This document shows positions 1-10,436 of a stretch of DNA of 64,000 nucleotides, one piece after another. The notes beneath the pieces were generated by a model. The model was not told where the DNA came from and ran no database searches. It was given only the letters and a program-made list of their open reading frames with translations. The translations under genes and the position numbers were made by a program. The stretch's first letter is position 1. Each line of letters begins with the position of its first letter. The DNA is from Buttiauxella agrestis ATCC 33320. Its GTDB lineage: Bacteria; Pseudomonadota; Gammaproteobacteria; Enterobacterales; Enterobacteriaceae. The stretch is from contig NZ_JMPI01000011.1 of assembly GCF_000735355.1 (NCBI RefSeq), forward strand, positions 62,001 through 126,000. Reading direction: 5' to 3'.

Positions 1-2
1 AC

Positions 3-986
3 TACAACTTATTGACAGATAAGCAATTGCACGCTGATTTGCTTACCCATATCAAAACCATGATCACCCGGGTGCGGTATCAGATAAACATTCCGAATCC
101 GCTGCTCGACAACATTAAACAGCACTATCCGATGGCCTATGACATGACGCTGGCGGCGGTGTCGAGCTGGGGGAAGTACACTCCTTATGTCATCAGCGAA
201 AACGAAATTGGTTTTCTGGTGCTGCATATTGGCGTCGGGCTGGAGCGGCATTACAACATTGGTTATCAGCGCCATCCGCGTGTGCTACTGGTTTGTGACA
301 CCGGCAATTCCACGGTGCGTATGATTCAGGCGATGCTGTTGCGTAAATACCCGCAAATTGAAGTGACGCGGATTATCTCGTTGCGCGATTACGAACAGCT
401 CGCCTGCGTTGAAGAAGATTTTGTGATTTCCACGGCGCGCGTAACGGATAAACAAAAACCGACGGTGGTCGTCGCCCCGTTCCCAACGGAGTATCAGCTC
501 GAACAGCTTGGCAAGCTGGTGTTGGTGGATAGAACCCGCCCGTACATGCTGGAAAAATTCTTTGATGCCAGTCACTTCCGAGTGATTGATGAGCCTGTCA
601 CACAGCAGGAGTTGTTCAGTTCGTTGTGCCAGCAACTTGAGCAGGAAGGGTTTGTCGGTGCGGACTTTTATCCGTCAGTCGTTGAGCGCGAGGCAATAGT
701 CAGTACGGTGTTGGGCGAGGGGATTGCGCTTCCGCACTCATTGGGACTCATGGCCAACAAAACCGTGGTTTATACCGTTCTTGCCCCGCAGGGAATTGGC
801 TGGGGTGACGAAACGGCGCACGTCATCTTCCTGCTCGCTATCAGCAAAAGTGAGTACGAAGAGGCGATGGCAATTTACGATTTGTTTGTGACTTTTCTGC
901 GTGAACGGGCGATGCCGCGCTTGCGGGACAGCAGGAGTTTTGACGAGTTTAAAGCGGTGGCAATGGATTGTTTGAGTCGGTTTTAA
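3..986 (+). CDS. BglG/MtlR-type PTS-regulated transcriptional activator/antiterminator, C-terminal part
   Basis: The reading frame is open to the left window edge, so the N-terminus (normally DNA- or RNA-binding domains and the first PRD) is missing. About 327 residues are visible. They start in a PTS regulation domain (His in LERHYN), continue into a Gat/Bgl-type EIIB domain with the phosphorylatable Cys in VCDTGNST, and end in a mannitol/fructose-type EIIA domain with the His in IALPHS. This order is that of MtlR/LicR/BglG regulators, whose activity is set by PTS phosphorylation. The gene it controls lies to the left of the window, so the sugar is unknown. A TTG at 12 is a start only in appearance; codons upstream of it stay open. 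The family is clear, the target is not. Confidence 0.85.
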   Translation, partial: YNLLTDKQLHADLLTHIKTMITRVRYQINIPNPLLDNIKQHYPMAYDMTLAAVSSWGKYTPYVISENEIGFLVLHIGVGLERHYNIGYQRHPRVLLVCDTGNSTVRMIQAMLLRKYPQIEVTRIISLRDYEQLACVEEDFVISTARVTDKQKPTVVVAPFPTEYQLEQLGKLVLVDRTRPYMLEKFFDASHFRVIDEPVTQQELFSSLCQQLEQEGFVGADFYPSVVEREAIVSTVLGEGIALPHSLGLMANKTVVYTVLAPQGIGWGDETAHVIFLLAISKSEYEEAMAIYDLFVTFLRERAMPRLRDSRSFDEFKAVAMDCLSRF

Positions 987-999
987 GGGGAAGCCACCC

Positions 1000-1081
1000 T
1001 TATCCCAACCTTCTCCCTGAGGGAGAAGGGGAACACCGTATAATTCCCTCTCCCTTAGGGAGAGGGTTAGGGTGAGGGGAA
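1000..1081. repeat. Long palindromic intergenic repeat, copy 1
   Basis: Two G/C-rich palindromes built on CTCCCTGAGGGAG and CTCCCTTAGGGAG are separated by a short AT-richer stretch and end in GGTGAGGGGAAAAGT. A second copy with the same plan lies at 32050-32143. Both sit between the 3' ends of convergent genes, here the regulator and dolP, so they could also end transcription. Confidence 0.8.
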
Positions 1082-1084
1082 AAG

Positions 1085-1660
1085 TTACTTCAGAATCGTA
1101 AACGCAGTGGTTACATGCTTCACGCCACTGACCCGACTGGCAATATCTGCCGCGGCTTTGGCTTCTCTGTCAGTCAGCAAACCTAACAGGAACACTTCGC
1201 CATTTTCGGTCGTGACTTTCACATTCGTCGATTTCACCTGATCGCTTGTCAGCAACTGCGAACGCACTTTGGTCGTTATCCAGGTGTCATTTGACGCTGT
1301 ACCCAGGCCAATTGGTGCCATGTTACGGATTTCGTTATACACCTCGGTGGTGCCATCAACGCCCAACGCAATTTGTTTGGCACGCGATGAGAGTTCTGAG
1401 TTCGGCGACTGCCCAACTAGCAACACTTTGCCCTGGTATGCACTGACGTTGATACGTGTTTCTTTCTTGATTTGTTCGTCTTTAGCCAATGCGCTGTTTA
1501 CGCGCAATTCCAGCGTACCATCGTCAACCTGAGTACCGACTGAGCGCGGATCTGTCGCCGTTTTAGTGGCAACTGCGGCGGTACCCACTACTGCGGCAGC
1601 AACACAACCTTGTAGCAGTAACGCAGTAATAAGGACTGCAAGTGGCTTATATGCCTTCAT
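1085..1660 (-). CDS. dolP: Outer-membrane lipoprotein DolP (YraP), two BON domains
   Basis: The protein has 191 residues. It begins with a lipoprotein signal ending in the lipobox LLQGC (Cys19), then carries two BON domains (about residues 45-115 and 125-191) typical of DolP. DolP is a division-associated outer-membrane lipoprotein that binds anionic phospholipid and supports envelope integrity and BamA function. In E. coli it belongs to the sigma-E regulon. Its place downstream of diaA, yraN and lpoA on the same strand matches the E. coli order. The length matches the family, and nothing looks damaged. Confidence 0.95.
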   Translation of the reverse strand: MKAYKPLAVLITALLLQGCVAAAVVGTAAVATKTATDPRSVGTQVDDGTLELRVNSALAKDEQIKKETRINVSAYQGKVLLVGQSPNSELSSRAKQIALGVDGTTEVYNEIRNMAPIGLGTASNDTWITTKVRSQLLTSDQVKSTNVKVTTENGEVFLLGLLTDREAKAAADIASRVSGVKHVTTAFTILK

Positions 1661-1669
1661 CTGTACTCC

Positions 1670-2260
1670 TTAATCGTCCTGGTGAGGGAATAACGTATTA
1701 TCAATCAGATCGCATAAGCAGTTTACCGTCAGCATATGCATTTCCTGAATGCGTGCGCTGCGGTGAGAAGGGATGCGAATTTCCACATCCTGCGGACCTA
1801 ACAGTCCTGCCAGTTCCCCGCCATCGTAGCCTGTGAGCGCAACGATAGTCATGTCACGTGTCACAGCGGCTTCTACCGCTTTGACAATATCACGACTGTT
1901 GCCGCGGGTCGAAATGGCGAGCAAAACATCACCGGCATGACCTAGCGCACGTACTTGTTTGGCATACACTTCTTCGTGTAAACGATCGTTTGCGATCGCG
2001 GTTAAGACCACATTATCAGCATTAAGTGCAATGGCAGGTAAACTCGGGCGCTCAGTTTCAAAGCGGTTGATCATGCTGGCGGCAAAATGCTGGGCATTCG
2101 CCGCAGATGTGCCGTTACCACAGCACAAGATTTTATTGCCGTTGAGCAGTGACTGAACCAGCGTCATGGCTGCACGGGAGATAGCATCTGGCAGAGCTTC
2201 CGCTGCGGCAATCTGGGTTTGAATACTTTCCGTGAAGCAGACTTTGATTCTTTCGAGCAC
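1670..2260 (-). CDS. diaA: DnaA initiator-associating protein DiaA
   Basis: The protein has 196 residues forming a single SIS domain (sugar-isomerase fold), with the motifs [15 protein letters not shown] and AISTRGNS. DiaA forms tetramers that bind several DnaA molecules and promote ordered initiation at oriC. It is related to GmhA, but the context (yraN upstream, dolP 9 bases downstream) and the sequence fit DiaA. The length is that of the E. coli protein. Confidence 0.95.
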   Translation of the reverse strand: MLERIKVCFTESIQTQIAAAEALPDAISRAAMTLVQSLLNGNKILCCGNGTSAANAQHFAASMINRFETERPSLPAIALNADNVVLTAIANDRLHEEVYAKQVRALGHAGDVLLAISTRGNSRDIVKAVEAAVTRDMTIVALTGYDGGELAGLLGPQDVEIRIPSHRSARIQEMHMLTVNCLCDLIDNTLFPHQDD

Positions 2261-2279
2261 GTTTATTTACCTGGTTTCT

Positions 2280-2675
2280 TTAAACATCTGCGGTGAACGC
2301 GTTGGTTAACCACTCTATTTCATTGCCGGTGAAGGCTAACACATCGAAACGGCAATCCACAGTATCAAAACTTCCTGATGTGCGGGCTAGCCAATACGAA
2401 GCGGCATGTAACAATTTTTGTTGCTTGCGGTGTGTGACGCTGGCGGCGGCATCACCAAAGTGATTTGAGCGGCGGTATCGCACTTCAACAAACACGATAA
2501 CGTTGCCATGTCGCATGATAAGGTCGATTTCGCCGCCGCGGGAATGCACGTTGGCGGCGATAAAACGCAGTCCTTTGCGTTCAAGAAAACGGCGCGCGGC
2601 TAACTCGTAGTGCGCGCCAGTTTGTTGACGGGTCAGGATGCCGGAACGATTTGCCCCTGACGGAATTGCAGCCAA
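2280..2675 (-). CDS. yraN: UPF0102 family protein YraN, TTG start
   Basis: The protein has 131 residues and belongs to the UPF0102 family, a predicted nuclease-fold (PD-D/ExK-like) group with the conserved segments GGEIDLIMR and FVEVRYR. Its cellular role is not established. No ATG fits: the TTG at 2675 is preceded by AGGAAG with a 5-base spacing and gives the same length as E. coli YraN. The 5' end overlaps the 3' end of lpoA by 43 bases, so translation of the two genes is probably coupled. Confidence 0.9.
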   Translation of the reverse strand: MAAIPSGANRSGILTRQQTGAHYELAARRFLERKGLRFIAANVHSRGGEIDLIMRHGNVIVFVEVRYRRSNHFGDAAASVTHRKQQKLLHAASYWLARTSGSFDTVDCRFDVLAFTGNEIEWLTNAFTADV

Positions 2676-4711
2676 TTTAACTTCCTGTTAATGACACAGT
2701 CCTGATTTGCAGACAGCGTGCCGGTATTGCCATTCACCTGATAACCCGGTACCTGGCGCATTTGAGAGAAGTGGTTTGCCAGTGACCAGGCATCAACGCC
2801 CATCGCGTACAGTCGCGCTAACGAGTAATCGTTATGCACGTTGCTGAGTGCTTGCTGCATCAGTGACGGATTGTTGCCCGCGAGCATTGGGATCTCACTA
2901 AATTGCAAACCTTCCATTTCCAGGCGGAAATCCGGGCCGTTCACACCCTGAGAACTGCGTGAGCTGGCATACAGTTGCGCCGGGCTGCGGCTGCCGGTAC
3001 GCATGGCAATCATCGGTTTGATCAGTGCGACTTCGTCAGATGTCGCCACAATGTAGGCTGCATCTACGCCGCCGGAAGTGGCACCTGTAATTTGCGCATC
3101 CGTTGGCGGTGGTGGAATTGTCAGCCCGCCAATGGTCACGCCTGCGGGTTGAGCGCTGGCTGGCGTGACTGGCGTGCCGCTTAACGCGATGCCTGAACCG
3201 CTGTTAATGCCTTGCTTGAGTTCAGCCGTTGAACCGAACTTCTGCTGTAGGACTGTACCGCCGCCAAGCTTCACCCATTCTTCGGCAAAGGCTTTGGTCA
3301 CTCGGTCGCCCAAGGCGTTACGCGGCACCAGTATCAGCGGCGCACGGTGGCCTTGCTGCCAGATATGATCTGCGGCATCACGGGCTTCATCTTCTGGCGA
3401 CAGCGCGAAATAGCAGATATTGGCGCGGTTCTGAACGGATTCCGGCTGGTTGAGTGCCAGGATATTCAGTGGCGAGGTGCTGGTGGCCAGTTCATCTACG
3501 TTGTTTTTAAGCAGCGGGCCGACGACCAGCGTTGCGCCATCTTGCTGTGCCTGAGCCAGCAACTGAGCGAGCGGTTGCGAGGTGGTATCGTAGACTTTCA
3601 CTTCCGCTGAAGGATTCGCCGGAGCGGCTGGCGCTGGCGCCGTTTGTGTTGCCGTTTGTGGAGCCTGAACCGGAGCAGCCGTTGTTTCTGCTGGCTGCTG
3701 CGTTAAATCATCAACCGATGCTGCCGAAGGCGCTGCCACCATATTAGGATCGGTTGGCTGCGGTAATGCTGCCTGGGTGGTATCAACAGGCTGTGCGTTA
3801 GCATCTGGCATTTGCGCAGGTGCAGTCGTTTGTGCAACCGGGGCAGAACCCATATTTTTGGCGGCTTCAAAACCTTGCTGGATGGTGCGACCAAATACTG
3901 CCGCCTGGCCGCTCAACGGCAGCAGAAGGGCGATTTTCTCGGTCGATGCCGCTTTGTAATTCTGCATATTGCTTAGCTGAGTTGGCAGCGTTTTAGCACC
4001 CGGATTTTGCGGGTAACGCGTTTGCCAGTCTTTGATCCCGGCTTTCAACATTTCCGGATCGTTGCGGTTATCGTTCCATACTCGTTGCAGATCCAGCCAG
4101 CCTTGCAGCGTGTTTTCGTCGGCATTAATGACCAGCGCATTCATCTGTTCTGGCGTCATCTGAGATAATGCCTGCCAGGTACCGTCGATATTTTTCTGAT
4201 GCGCAGGGCCGGTCAACATAGGCTCCTGGGCAATATAAGCACGCAGCAGCTCCAGCGACGGGCGATTCTGGCTGGCGTCGATAAAGGACTGGTAATAGCG
4301 GGCCTGCTGGTTTTTGTTCAACTCGGCCAGATTGATTTTTGCCAGCGCGGCATTCGCGGCGGCGTAATCTTTCTGCGCGACTTTGATTTCAGGCACCAGC
4401 AACTGTTGTTCACGGCGTTGTTCGTCATTCATCTCTTTTGGCAGCTGATTGTAGAGATCAACGGCTTGCTGAGTTTTGCCTTCTTTCACCAGCGCATGAA
4501 TGGCGAGTAATTGCCAGGTGGTCTTGCTATCATCACCGCTTTGCTGCATCTGTTGCAGATAATAGGCGGAATCCGCTGTGGCTTCGCCCTGCATATGCGC
4601 GGTTGCCTGATCTGGTGCTTTTGTCGTGGTACAGCCAGCGAATATTAGCGCGGCCAGTACAACCGGCAGACAGCGCCCGGCTTTAGAACGAATAATTTTA
4701 GACGGTACCAT
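2633..4711 (-). CDS. lpoA: Penicillin-binding protein activator LpoA
   Basis: The protein has 692 residues and is an outer-membrane lipoprotein (lipobox FAGC, Cys27). It has an N-terminal TPR-like region (about 40-260), a low-complexity linker rich in Ala, Pro, Gln and Thr (about 285-370), and a C-terminal periplasmic-binding-protein-like domain that stimulates PBP1A. The linker is variable in length among enterobacteria and is long here. The gene is divergent from rsmI with 62 bases between them and heads the lpoA-yraN-diaA-dolP group. Confidence 0.95.
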   Translation of the reverse strand: MVPSKIIRSKAGRCLPVVLAALIFAGCTTTKAPDQATAHMQGEATADSAYYLQQMQQSGDDSKTTWQLLAIHALVKEGKTQQAVDLYNQLPKEMNDEQRREQQLLVPEIKVAQKDYAAANAALAKINLAELNKNQQARYYQSFIDASQNRPSLELLRAYIAQEPMLTGPAHQKNIDGTWQALSQMTPEQMNALVINADENTLQGWLDLQRVWNDNRNDPEMLKAGIKDWQTRYPQNPGAKTLPTQLSNMQNYKAASTEKIALLLPLSGQAAVFGRTIQQGFEAAKNMGSAPVAQTTAPAQMPDANAQPVDTTQAALPQPTDPNMVAAPSAASVDDLTQQPAETTAAPVQAPQTATQTAPAPAAPANPSAEVKVYDTTSQPLAQLLAQAQQDGATLVVGPLLKNNVDELATSTSPLNILALNQPESVQNRANICYFALSPEDEARDAADHIWQQGHRAPLILVPRNALGDRVTKAFAEEWVKLGGGTVLQQKFGSTAELKQGINSGSGIALSGTPVTPASAQPAGVTIGGLTIPPPPTDAQITGATSGGVDAAYIVATSDEVALIKPMIAMRTGSRSPAQLYASSRSSQGVNGPDFRLEMEGLQFSEIPMLAGNNPSLMQQALSNVHNDYSLARLYAMGVDAWSLANHFSQMRQVPGYQVNGNTGTLSANQDCVINRKLNWLQFRQGQIVPAS

Positions 4712-4773
4712 TCTGTATCCAGTGTAATTTTTATCTCAGTGTTCAATATTAAATCGGCAATACGGATGAAACA

Positions 4774-5640
4774 ATGAAACAACTCGAAACGGCGGCTATT
4801 TCTGCCAGCACGCTCTACATCGTTCCGACACCCATCGGTAACCTCGGCGATATCACACAGCGGGCGTTATCCGTGTTGCAAAGCGTTGACCTGATTGCTG
4901 CCGAAGATACTCGCCATACCGGTTTGCTGCTGCAACATTTTGCGATAAATGCGCGGATGTTCGCATTGCACGATCATAACGAGCAGCAAAAATCCGAAAC
5001 TTTGCTGGCTAAGCTGCAAGAAGGGCAGAGCATCGCGTTAGTTTCTGACGCAGGAACGCCGTTAATTAACGATCCTGGCTACCATTTAGTGCGTACTTGC
5101 CGTGAAGCGGGTATCCGCGTGGTGCCGTTGCCGGGTCCATGCGCCGCGATTGCTGCATTAAGCGCAGCCGGTTTGCCTTCAGACCGTTTCTGCTACGAAG
5201 GCTTTTTGCCTGCAAAATCCAAAGGTCGCCGCGACGCGCTTAAAGCGATTGAGCAAGAACCCCGCACGCTCATCTTCTATGAGTCTACGCATCGCCTGCT
5301 CGATAGTTTAGACGATATATGCGCTGTGCTGGGGGAATCGCGTTATGTGGTGCTGGCGCGCGAGCTGACGAAAACCTGGGAATCAATCCATGGTGCGCCG
5401 ATTGGCGAATTGGCGGCGTGGGTGAAAGAAGACGAAAACCGCCGTAAAGGTGAGATGGTGCTGATTGTCGAAGGCTTCAAAGCACCCGCCGATGACGCGC
5501 TTCCGGCCGATGCGTTGCGCACTTTGGCACTACTGCAAACTGAATTGCCACTGAAGAAAGCGGCTGCGCTGGCGGCTGAAATCCACGGTGTTAAGAAAAA
5601 TGCGCTGTACAAATATGCTTTAGAAAACAGCGAGAAATAG
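4774..5640 (+). CDS. rsmI: 16S rRNA (cytidine-1402-2'-O)-methyltransferase RsmI
   Basis: The protein has 288 residues (286 in E. coli) and belongs to the tetrapyrrole-methylase superfamily. It shows the N-terminal signature [14 protein letters not shown], the AEDTRHT motif, and [13 protein letters not shown], where SAM binds. RsmI methylates the ribose 2'-OH of C1402 in the decoding centre of the 30S subunit, acting with RsmH. It is transcribed away from lpoA, as in E. coli. Confidence 0.96.
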   Translation: MKQLETAAISASTLYIVPTPIGNLGDITQRALSVLQSVDLIAAEDTRHTGLLLQHFAINARMFALHDHNEQQKSETLLAKLQEGQSIALVSDAGTPLINDPGYHLVRTCREAGIRVVPLPGPCAAIAALSAAGLPSDRFCYEGFLPAKSKGRRDALKAIEQEPRTLIFYESTHRLLDSLDDICAVLGESRYVVLARELTKTWESIHGAPIGELAAWVKEDENRRKGEMVLIVEGFKAPADDALPADALRTLALLQTELPLKKAAALAAEIHGVKKNALYKYALENSEK

Positions 5641-5782
5641 AGATTTTCGAGTAGCCTCGCACTCTGTTGTTACAGGTATCACTATTGTTAGTATGGTTTT
5701 AATAAGCGATGGTAGTTTGCTCATTCTTTAGTCTGTTCAGGATGAGTAAATTATGCCGGTGTTGTATCAGGGAGATTCATAT

Positions 5783-6066
5783 ATGATTCTTTACCCTATC
5801 AGCGATAGCCCTTCCGCTCTGGAACGTGCATTTGATGTGTCTGGGACTACCGATATTCTCGGCGTGCCAGCATGGATTGTATTGCGAAAGGATAAAACAG
5901 CTGCGGCTATTGTTTATGCAGAACCTTCGTTGGATGGAGAGGCGAGCTTCGTCATCTCGTTGCAGCAAAACTGGATTTGATTCCACGCAAAAGCGCTGAG
6001 CAGAGAGAGTCCATCCTGGCCGTTAAACGCTACTGGGAGTCTGCTGCTGTTTCACAAAATGTATGA
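5783..6066 (+). pseudogene. Small gene, apparently frameshifted (about 94 residues if restored)
   Basis: The ATG at 5783 has GGGAG eight bases upstream and opens a 65-residue frame ending at 5980 (an in-frame ATG at 5753 would add 10 residues). In the +1-position frame, protein-like sequence continues past that stop, from about 5940 (GELRHLVAAKLDLIP) to a TGA at 6064-6066, directly before a terminator hairpin. The two parts would join as one polypeptide if two bases were lost or one gained near 5938-5945. I do not recognise the family. It could be a decayed gene, a sequencing error, or programmed frameshifting. Confidence 0.5.
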
Positions 6067-6092
6067 AAACCCGCTTTCGCGGGTTTTTTGTT
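6067..6092. terminator. Bidirectional intrinsic terminator
   Basis: The stem AAACCCGC/GCGGGTTT has a TTTC loop and is followed by TTTTG. It sits between the small gene ending at 6066 and the glycosidase gene ending at 6113, and can serve both strands. Confidence 0.85.
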
Positions 6093-6112
6093 TTAAGCAC
6101 AGTGACTAAACG

Positions 6113-8011
6113 CTATTTCTTCCCGGCCATTGGCATGGCTTCTATCACCAGTGTTTCCAGCGGTTTCAGCATCACAATGACCGGTTTGCTGTAATCACTC
6201 GGCAGAGTGGTATTTGCGCCATAGACGGGTTTGAGTGCGAATTGTGTCGCTTCGCCATCAGGAATTTCAAAGCTCTTTGTCAAATCGAGATAGTAGCTTT
6301 GTTCTTTATCAGACGGATTACGTAAACCAAGGATAGCTTTATCTTTGCTCCACGATGCCCAGCCATATACTTCCAGCGCTGTCGGGTCGCCACCAATCCA
6401 GTGGGTATCAACTAACACTGCACTATTTGCTCGCGACCATTTCGCAGCGTCGGCCAGTGTGTCCCATTTTGCACTGTTGAGCATGGATGGCGTGATATAC
6501 AGCTCTTGTAGCTGAGTTCCGGTAGCAAAGTAGCTCCAGACCTGGTCGGCAAAATCACTGTCAGTTTGTACTTTTTCAAGCCCGAAGTAGGCATTTTCAG
6601 CACTCACAATACCGTGATACATCAGCGAGTTGATTGGGAACAGCGGGCCTTTACGTACAATAGAACGGTAAGTTTCAGCATCGCGGTAGGTCATCCATTG
6701 TTGAACCGGCGATCCTTTGCCATATACGTTGATATCATCGCCCTGGCGCCAGATAGAGTCGGCATAAAATAGCCACGAAGGGCTGGCGTCTGTACCGGTG
6801 GTCAGGTTAATAAACAGGTCTTTATTCGCTACCCGCATGTTTTTAATCAGCTCAATTGAGGCATCAAAATCCGAAGCGAACTGGCTACCCTGAATCCAGT
6901 TATTGGCATTACCCATGCCATCTAATTTGAACGAGGTAATATGTTCGTTCTTAATGAGCTTAATAATCTGTTCATTAAAGTTGCGGAAGTAATTGGGTCC
7001 GGAAAGGGCAAATTTACCGTCTACGGTTTCAAATCCATTTTCTTTGGCGTGAGAAACGCGGATATCACGCGGTTTGTTATAACCTCCCCATGGCGATAAC
7101 CATAAACCGACAGAGGTATTTAAGCTGTCAGCCTTTTCTTTTACAACGCCAAATCCATTGCTGAACGCCGGGCCAAATAACCATTTTCCTGTGCGGTCAT
7201 CCCAGCCGTCATCGAGTAAAAATCCGTCCAGTTTTACGCCACGTTTTTTAATTAATTCATTGGCGTAGGCATCCATCCGGTTAAGGACATCTTGTTCGGT
7301 ATACGTCGTAAAGAAGCCGATATCCATCCAGCTGTTGTAGTGCAAATACGGCTGATACGGGCGCGGGCGCATCGCGTTAATGAATTCATTAAAGCTGCGG
7401 CGTAGCTGATTTGTCGCCTCGAAGGTGCCGAAATAGGTGGTGTAGGTTACTGGCGCATCGGTTTTAATGGGGGTTTTCAGGCCGACATTCAGATTGGTTG
7501 TGGTTTCGTACGCGTAGGTATTAACGATAGGTTTTTCCGGCAGAATAAAGAAGCTGTCGGCAATAATCGGTGAGCTATTAATCGCGCCATCAACATAAGG
7601 TGCTTGCGATTGCCCTTTGGTCGGGAAGAAGGTGATTTTCGCGACATCCTGCGCTTTGCCTTTTGCTTTAATCGTGTAATCGATGCTGGCGTATTTTCCT
7701 TTCAGAACATTCAACACGACAGTAACTGAAAAATCTTTGTGGTCGTAATCAATATGAATAGCGTCATCTTTTTGGCTAACGTTTTTGATTTTAAAATCGG
7801 CAGCGTGGATAATATCTTCGTTCGGGAGCGTTAAAAAGAACAACTCTTTAGGCGCGAGTTTGCTCTGGGAAAGTTTGTCCTTAATTAAGACCGCAGAATT
7901 GGTATCGTCAAATGAGATGGAGATATTGTTGTTATTGAGCAGATATTCGGAAGCCAATGCGCCATTGCTGACCAGTAAAAGTAATAACGAGCTTTTAATC
8001 ATTCTATTCAT
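6113..8011 (-). CDS. Exported clan GH-D (GH36/GH27-like) glycoside hydrolase, candidate alpha-galactosidase or alpha-N-acetylgalactosaminidase
   Basis: The protein has 632 residues with a clear Sec signal peptide (Met-Lys start, Leu-rich core, cleavage near ALA-SE at 20/21), so it should act in the periplasm or outside. A beta-rich N-terminal domain is followed by a TIM barrel with LDGFLLDDGWDD (about 260-270), FKLDGMGN (Asp near 364, the position of the clan GH-D nucleophile) and IWRQGDDIN (Asp near 425-426, the acid/base position), then a C-terminal beta domain. The gene is last in the agaS-kbaY unit, 76 bases after kbaY, which suggests release of galactose or GalNAc from alpha-linked glycans such as mucin or blood-group sugars. 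The substrate is inferred from context only. Confidence 0.72.
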   Translation of the reverse strand: MNRMIKSSLLLLLVSNGALASEYLLNNNNISISFDDTNSAVLIKDKLSQSKLAPKELFFLTLPNEDIIHAADFKIKNVSQKDDAIHIDYDHKDFSVTVVLNVLKGKYASIDYTIKAKGKAQDVAKITFFPTKGQSQAPYVDGAINSSPIIADSFFILPEKPIVNTYAYETTTNLNVGLKTPIKTDAPVTYTTYFGTFEATNQLRRSFNEFINAMRPRPYQPYLHYNSWMDIGFFTTYTEQDVLNRMDAYANELIKKRGVKLDGFLLDDGWDDRTGKWLFGPAFSNGFGVVKEKADSLNTSVGLWLSPWGGYNKPRDIRVSHAKENGFETVDGKFALSGPNYFRNFNEQIIKLIKNEHITSFKLDGMGNANNWIQGSQFASDFDASIELIKNMRVANKDLFINLTTGTDASPSWLFYADSIWRQGDDINVYGKGSPVQQWMTYRDAETYRSIVRKGPLFPINSLMYHGIVSAENAYFGLEKVQTDSDFADQVWSYFATGTQLQELYITPSMLNSAKWDTLADAAKWSRANSAVLVDTHWIGGDPTALEVYGWASWSKDKAILGLRNPSDKEQSYYLDLTKSFEIPDGEATQFALKPVYGANTTLPSDYSKPVIVMLKPLETLVIEAMPMAGKK

Positions 8012-8087
8012 CTGAGTTTCCTGTCAGGGTATTTTCAAACGTAGGGTATTACCCGCATTCGCAGGCAATACCCTGAAGGGAAAGGAT

Positions 8088-8978
<891 letters not shown>

Positions 8979-10133
8979 TCAGCCTTTCCACGGATGAATA
9001 ATCACACCTTTCACAACACGGTTAACCGTGCCGCTGGCAGATGGCGTGTCAGGGGTAATGCCTGCTTTGATTGATTCGGTCAGTGCGAAAATCTGCGCAT
9101 ACATCAAGAAGCAGAAAGCCTGCTCGACGTCGATAAAATCGCGGGAAGGGGGCAGCCAGATGTGTGGCCCTGTTTCCACTTCAGGGCAAGGTGAAGCGCA
9201 GATAGCCACAACGCGTAGCGCCTGTTGATCACGACGCAGTTCAGCCAGCAAATCCAGGTCGTACTGGCGTGTGTATGGGTGGCTTGAGACAAAGACCACG
9301 ACTAACGTTTCGTTATTGACCAGTGATTTTGGACCGTGGCGAAAACCCGTTGGGGAGTCATAAAACGCGGCTAATTTTCCTGCTGTTAGTTCGAGAACTT
9401 TCAGCGCGGATTCACGCGCAACACCCTGTAAACCGCCACTGCCGAGGTAGACGACACGTTTGAAAGGAAGGTCGCCAAACACGCTTTCGCTGAGGTCACA
9501 TTGCGAGGTAATAATTTGTTCGCAGCGTTCGGCGACATCCTGGAAAGTAGCGCTATTGATGACGTCGGGCGCAAACACCGCAAGGCAGCTCGCCATCATG
9601 GTGGTAATACTGCTGGTCATCGCGAAACCGCGATCGTGGGTTTCTGGCGGCATTAACAATGCCAGCGAATTGCCACTGGTCGCGGCGTTTTGATACAGGC
9701 TACCGGCTTCGTTACAGGTAATTATCAGGTGGTAGCAGTCCTTCACGACCTGGTTGACTAAATCGACCGCCGCCACACTTTCCGGGCTGTTGCCTGAGCG
9801 TGCAAACGAAACCAGTAGCGTCGGCTCTTGCTCGGTTAAATAGTCCACCGGGTTGGTCACGAGGTCCGTGGTCGGCACGGCAACAAAATTTTTCCCGGTG
9901 TGGCGCGAAAGCCATGGCGTAATAATGTCGCCAATAAATGCGGAGGTTCCTGCACCCGTCAGGATGATTTTTAATGAGGTGTTTTGTAGCAAAGGCGCCA
10001 GGAACGCGTCGATGTTGCTACGTTGATGGCCAATATTTTTTAGTGACTGGATCCAGCTTGCCGGTTGTTGGCGGATCTCTTTTTCAGTCCAGGTTGATGT
10101 GCCGGAAAGACAGGCAGATTGGGTTTCGCTCAT
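8979..10133 (-). CDS. agaS: Galactosamine-6-phosphate deaminase/isomerase AgaS
   Basis: The protein has 384 residues and two SIS domains (LTGAGTSAFIGDI near 58-70 and YLGSGGLQGVARES near 235-250). In E. coli, AgaS converts galactosamine 6-phosphate to tagatose 6-phosphate and ammonia. The gene begins a second transcription unit with kbaY, separated from agaA by 303 bases that hold AgaR-type operators. The start has AAGGA upstream. Confidence 0.94.
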   Translation of the reverse strand: MSETQSACLSGTSTWTEKEIRQQPASWIQSLKNIGHQRSNIDAFLAPLLQNTSLKIILTGAGTSAFIGDIITPWLSRHTGKNFVAVPTTDLVTNPVDYLTEQEPTLLVSFARSGNSPESVAAVDLVNQVVKDCYHLIITCNEAGSLYQNAATSGNSLALLMPPETHDRGFAMTSSITTMMASCLAVFAPDVINSATFQDVAERCEQIITSQCDLSESVFGDLPFKRVVYLGSGGLQGVARESALKVLELTAGKLAAFYDSPTGFRHGPKSLVNNETLVVVFVSSHPYTRQYDLDLLAELRRDQQALRVVAICASPCPEVETGPHIWLPPSRDFIDVEQAFCFLMYAQIFALTESIKAGITPDTPSASGTVNRVVKGVIIHPWKG

Positions 10134-10190
10134 AACTCAGTCCTTAGCAGTGCAAGATCATCGGAAGTAGCACAAAGCAGTACAGGACAA

Positions 10191-10287
10191 TCTTTCGTTT
10201 TGTTTCATTTACTCAACTTCATGCTTAAATAAAATCTATAGAAAAGAAAACGAAAGGTCAATGTAAGAAAAACAATAAAACGAAAAA
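10191..10287. promoter_or_regulatory. AgaR-type operators in front of agaS
   Basis: At least three copies of the AgaR motif (CTTTCGTTTTGTTTCATTT or its complement) are present: 10191-10210 in one orientation, 10241-10260 in the opposite one, and a weaker copy at 10267-10287. The E. coli AgaR consensus is a run of TTTCRTTTYRTTT type. The AT-rich stretch 10300-10360 beside them probably contains the agaS promoter. Confidence 0.7.
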
Positions 10288-10388
10288 TGTGATCTCTAAA
10301 TCGATATAATTTAATTAATTATTTGATTTAAATAGTAATATATAAAAAAATAATAGTGCTCGCAGATTTAATCGAAAGGAAAAGAAAG

Positions 10389-10415
10389 GTCTGCCACGGG
10401 GTGGTTAGCAGACCA
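10389..10415 (-). terminator. Candidate terminator after agaA
   Basis: Read on the minus strand, GGTCTGC and GCAGACC form a 7-bp stem around a 13-base loop and are followed by TTTCTTTTCC. It lies 22 bases after the agaA stop and would separate the kbaZ-agaA unit from agaS-kbaY. Confidence 0.55.
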
Positions 10416-10436
10416 AAACGGAGCACAATGAAAGAA

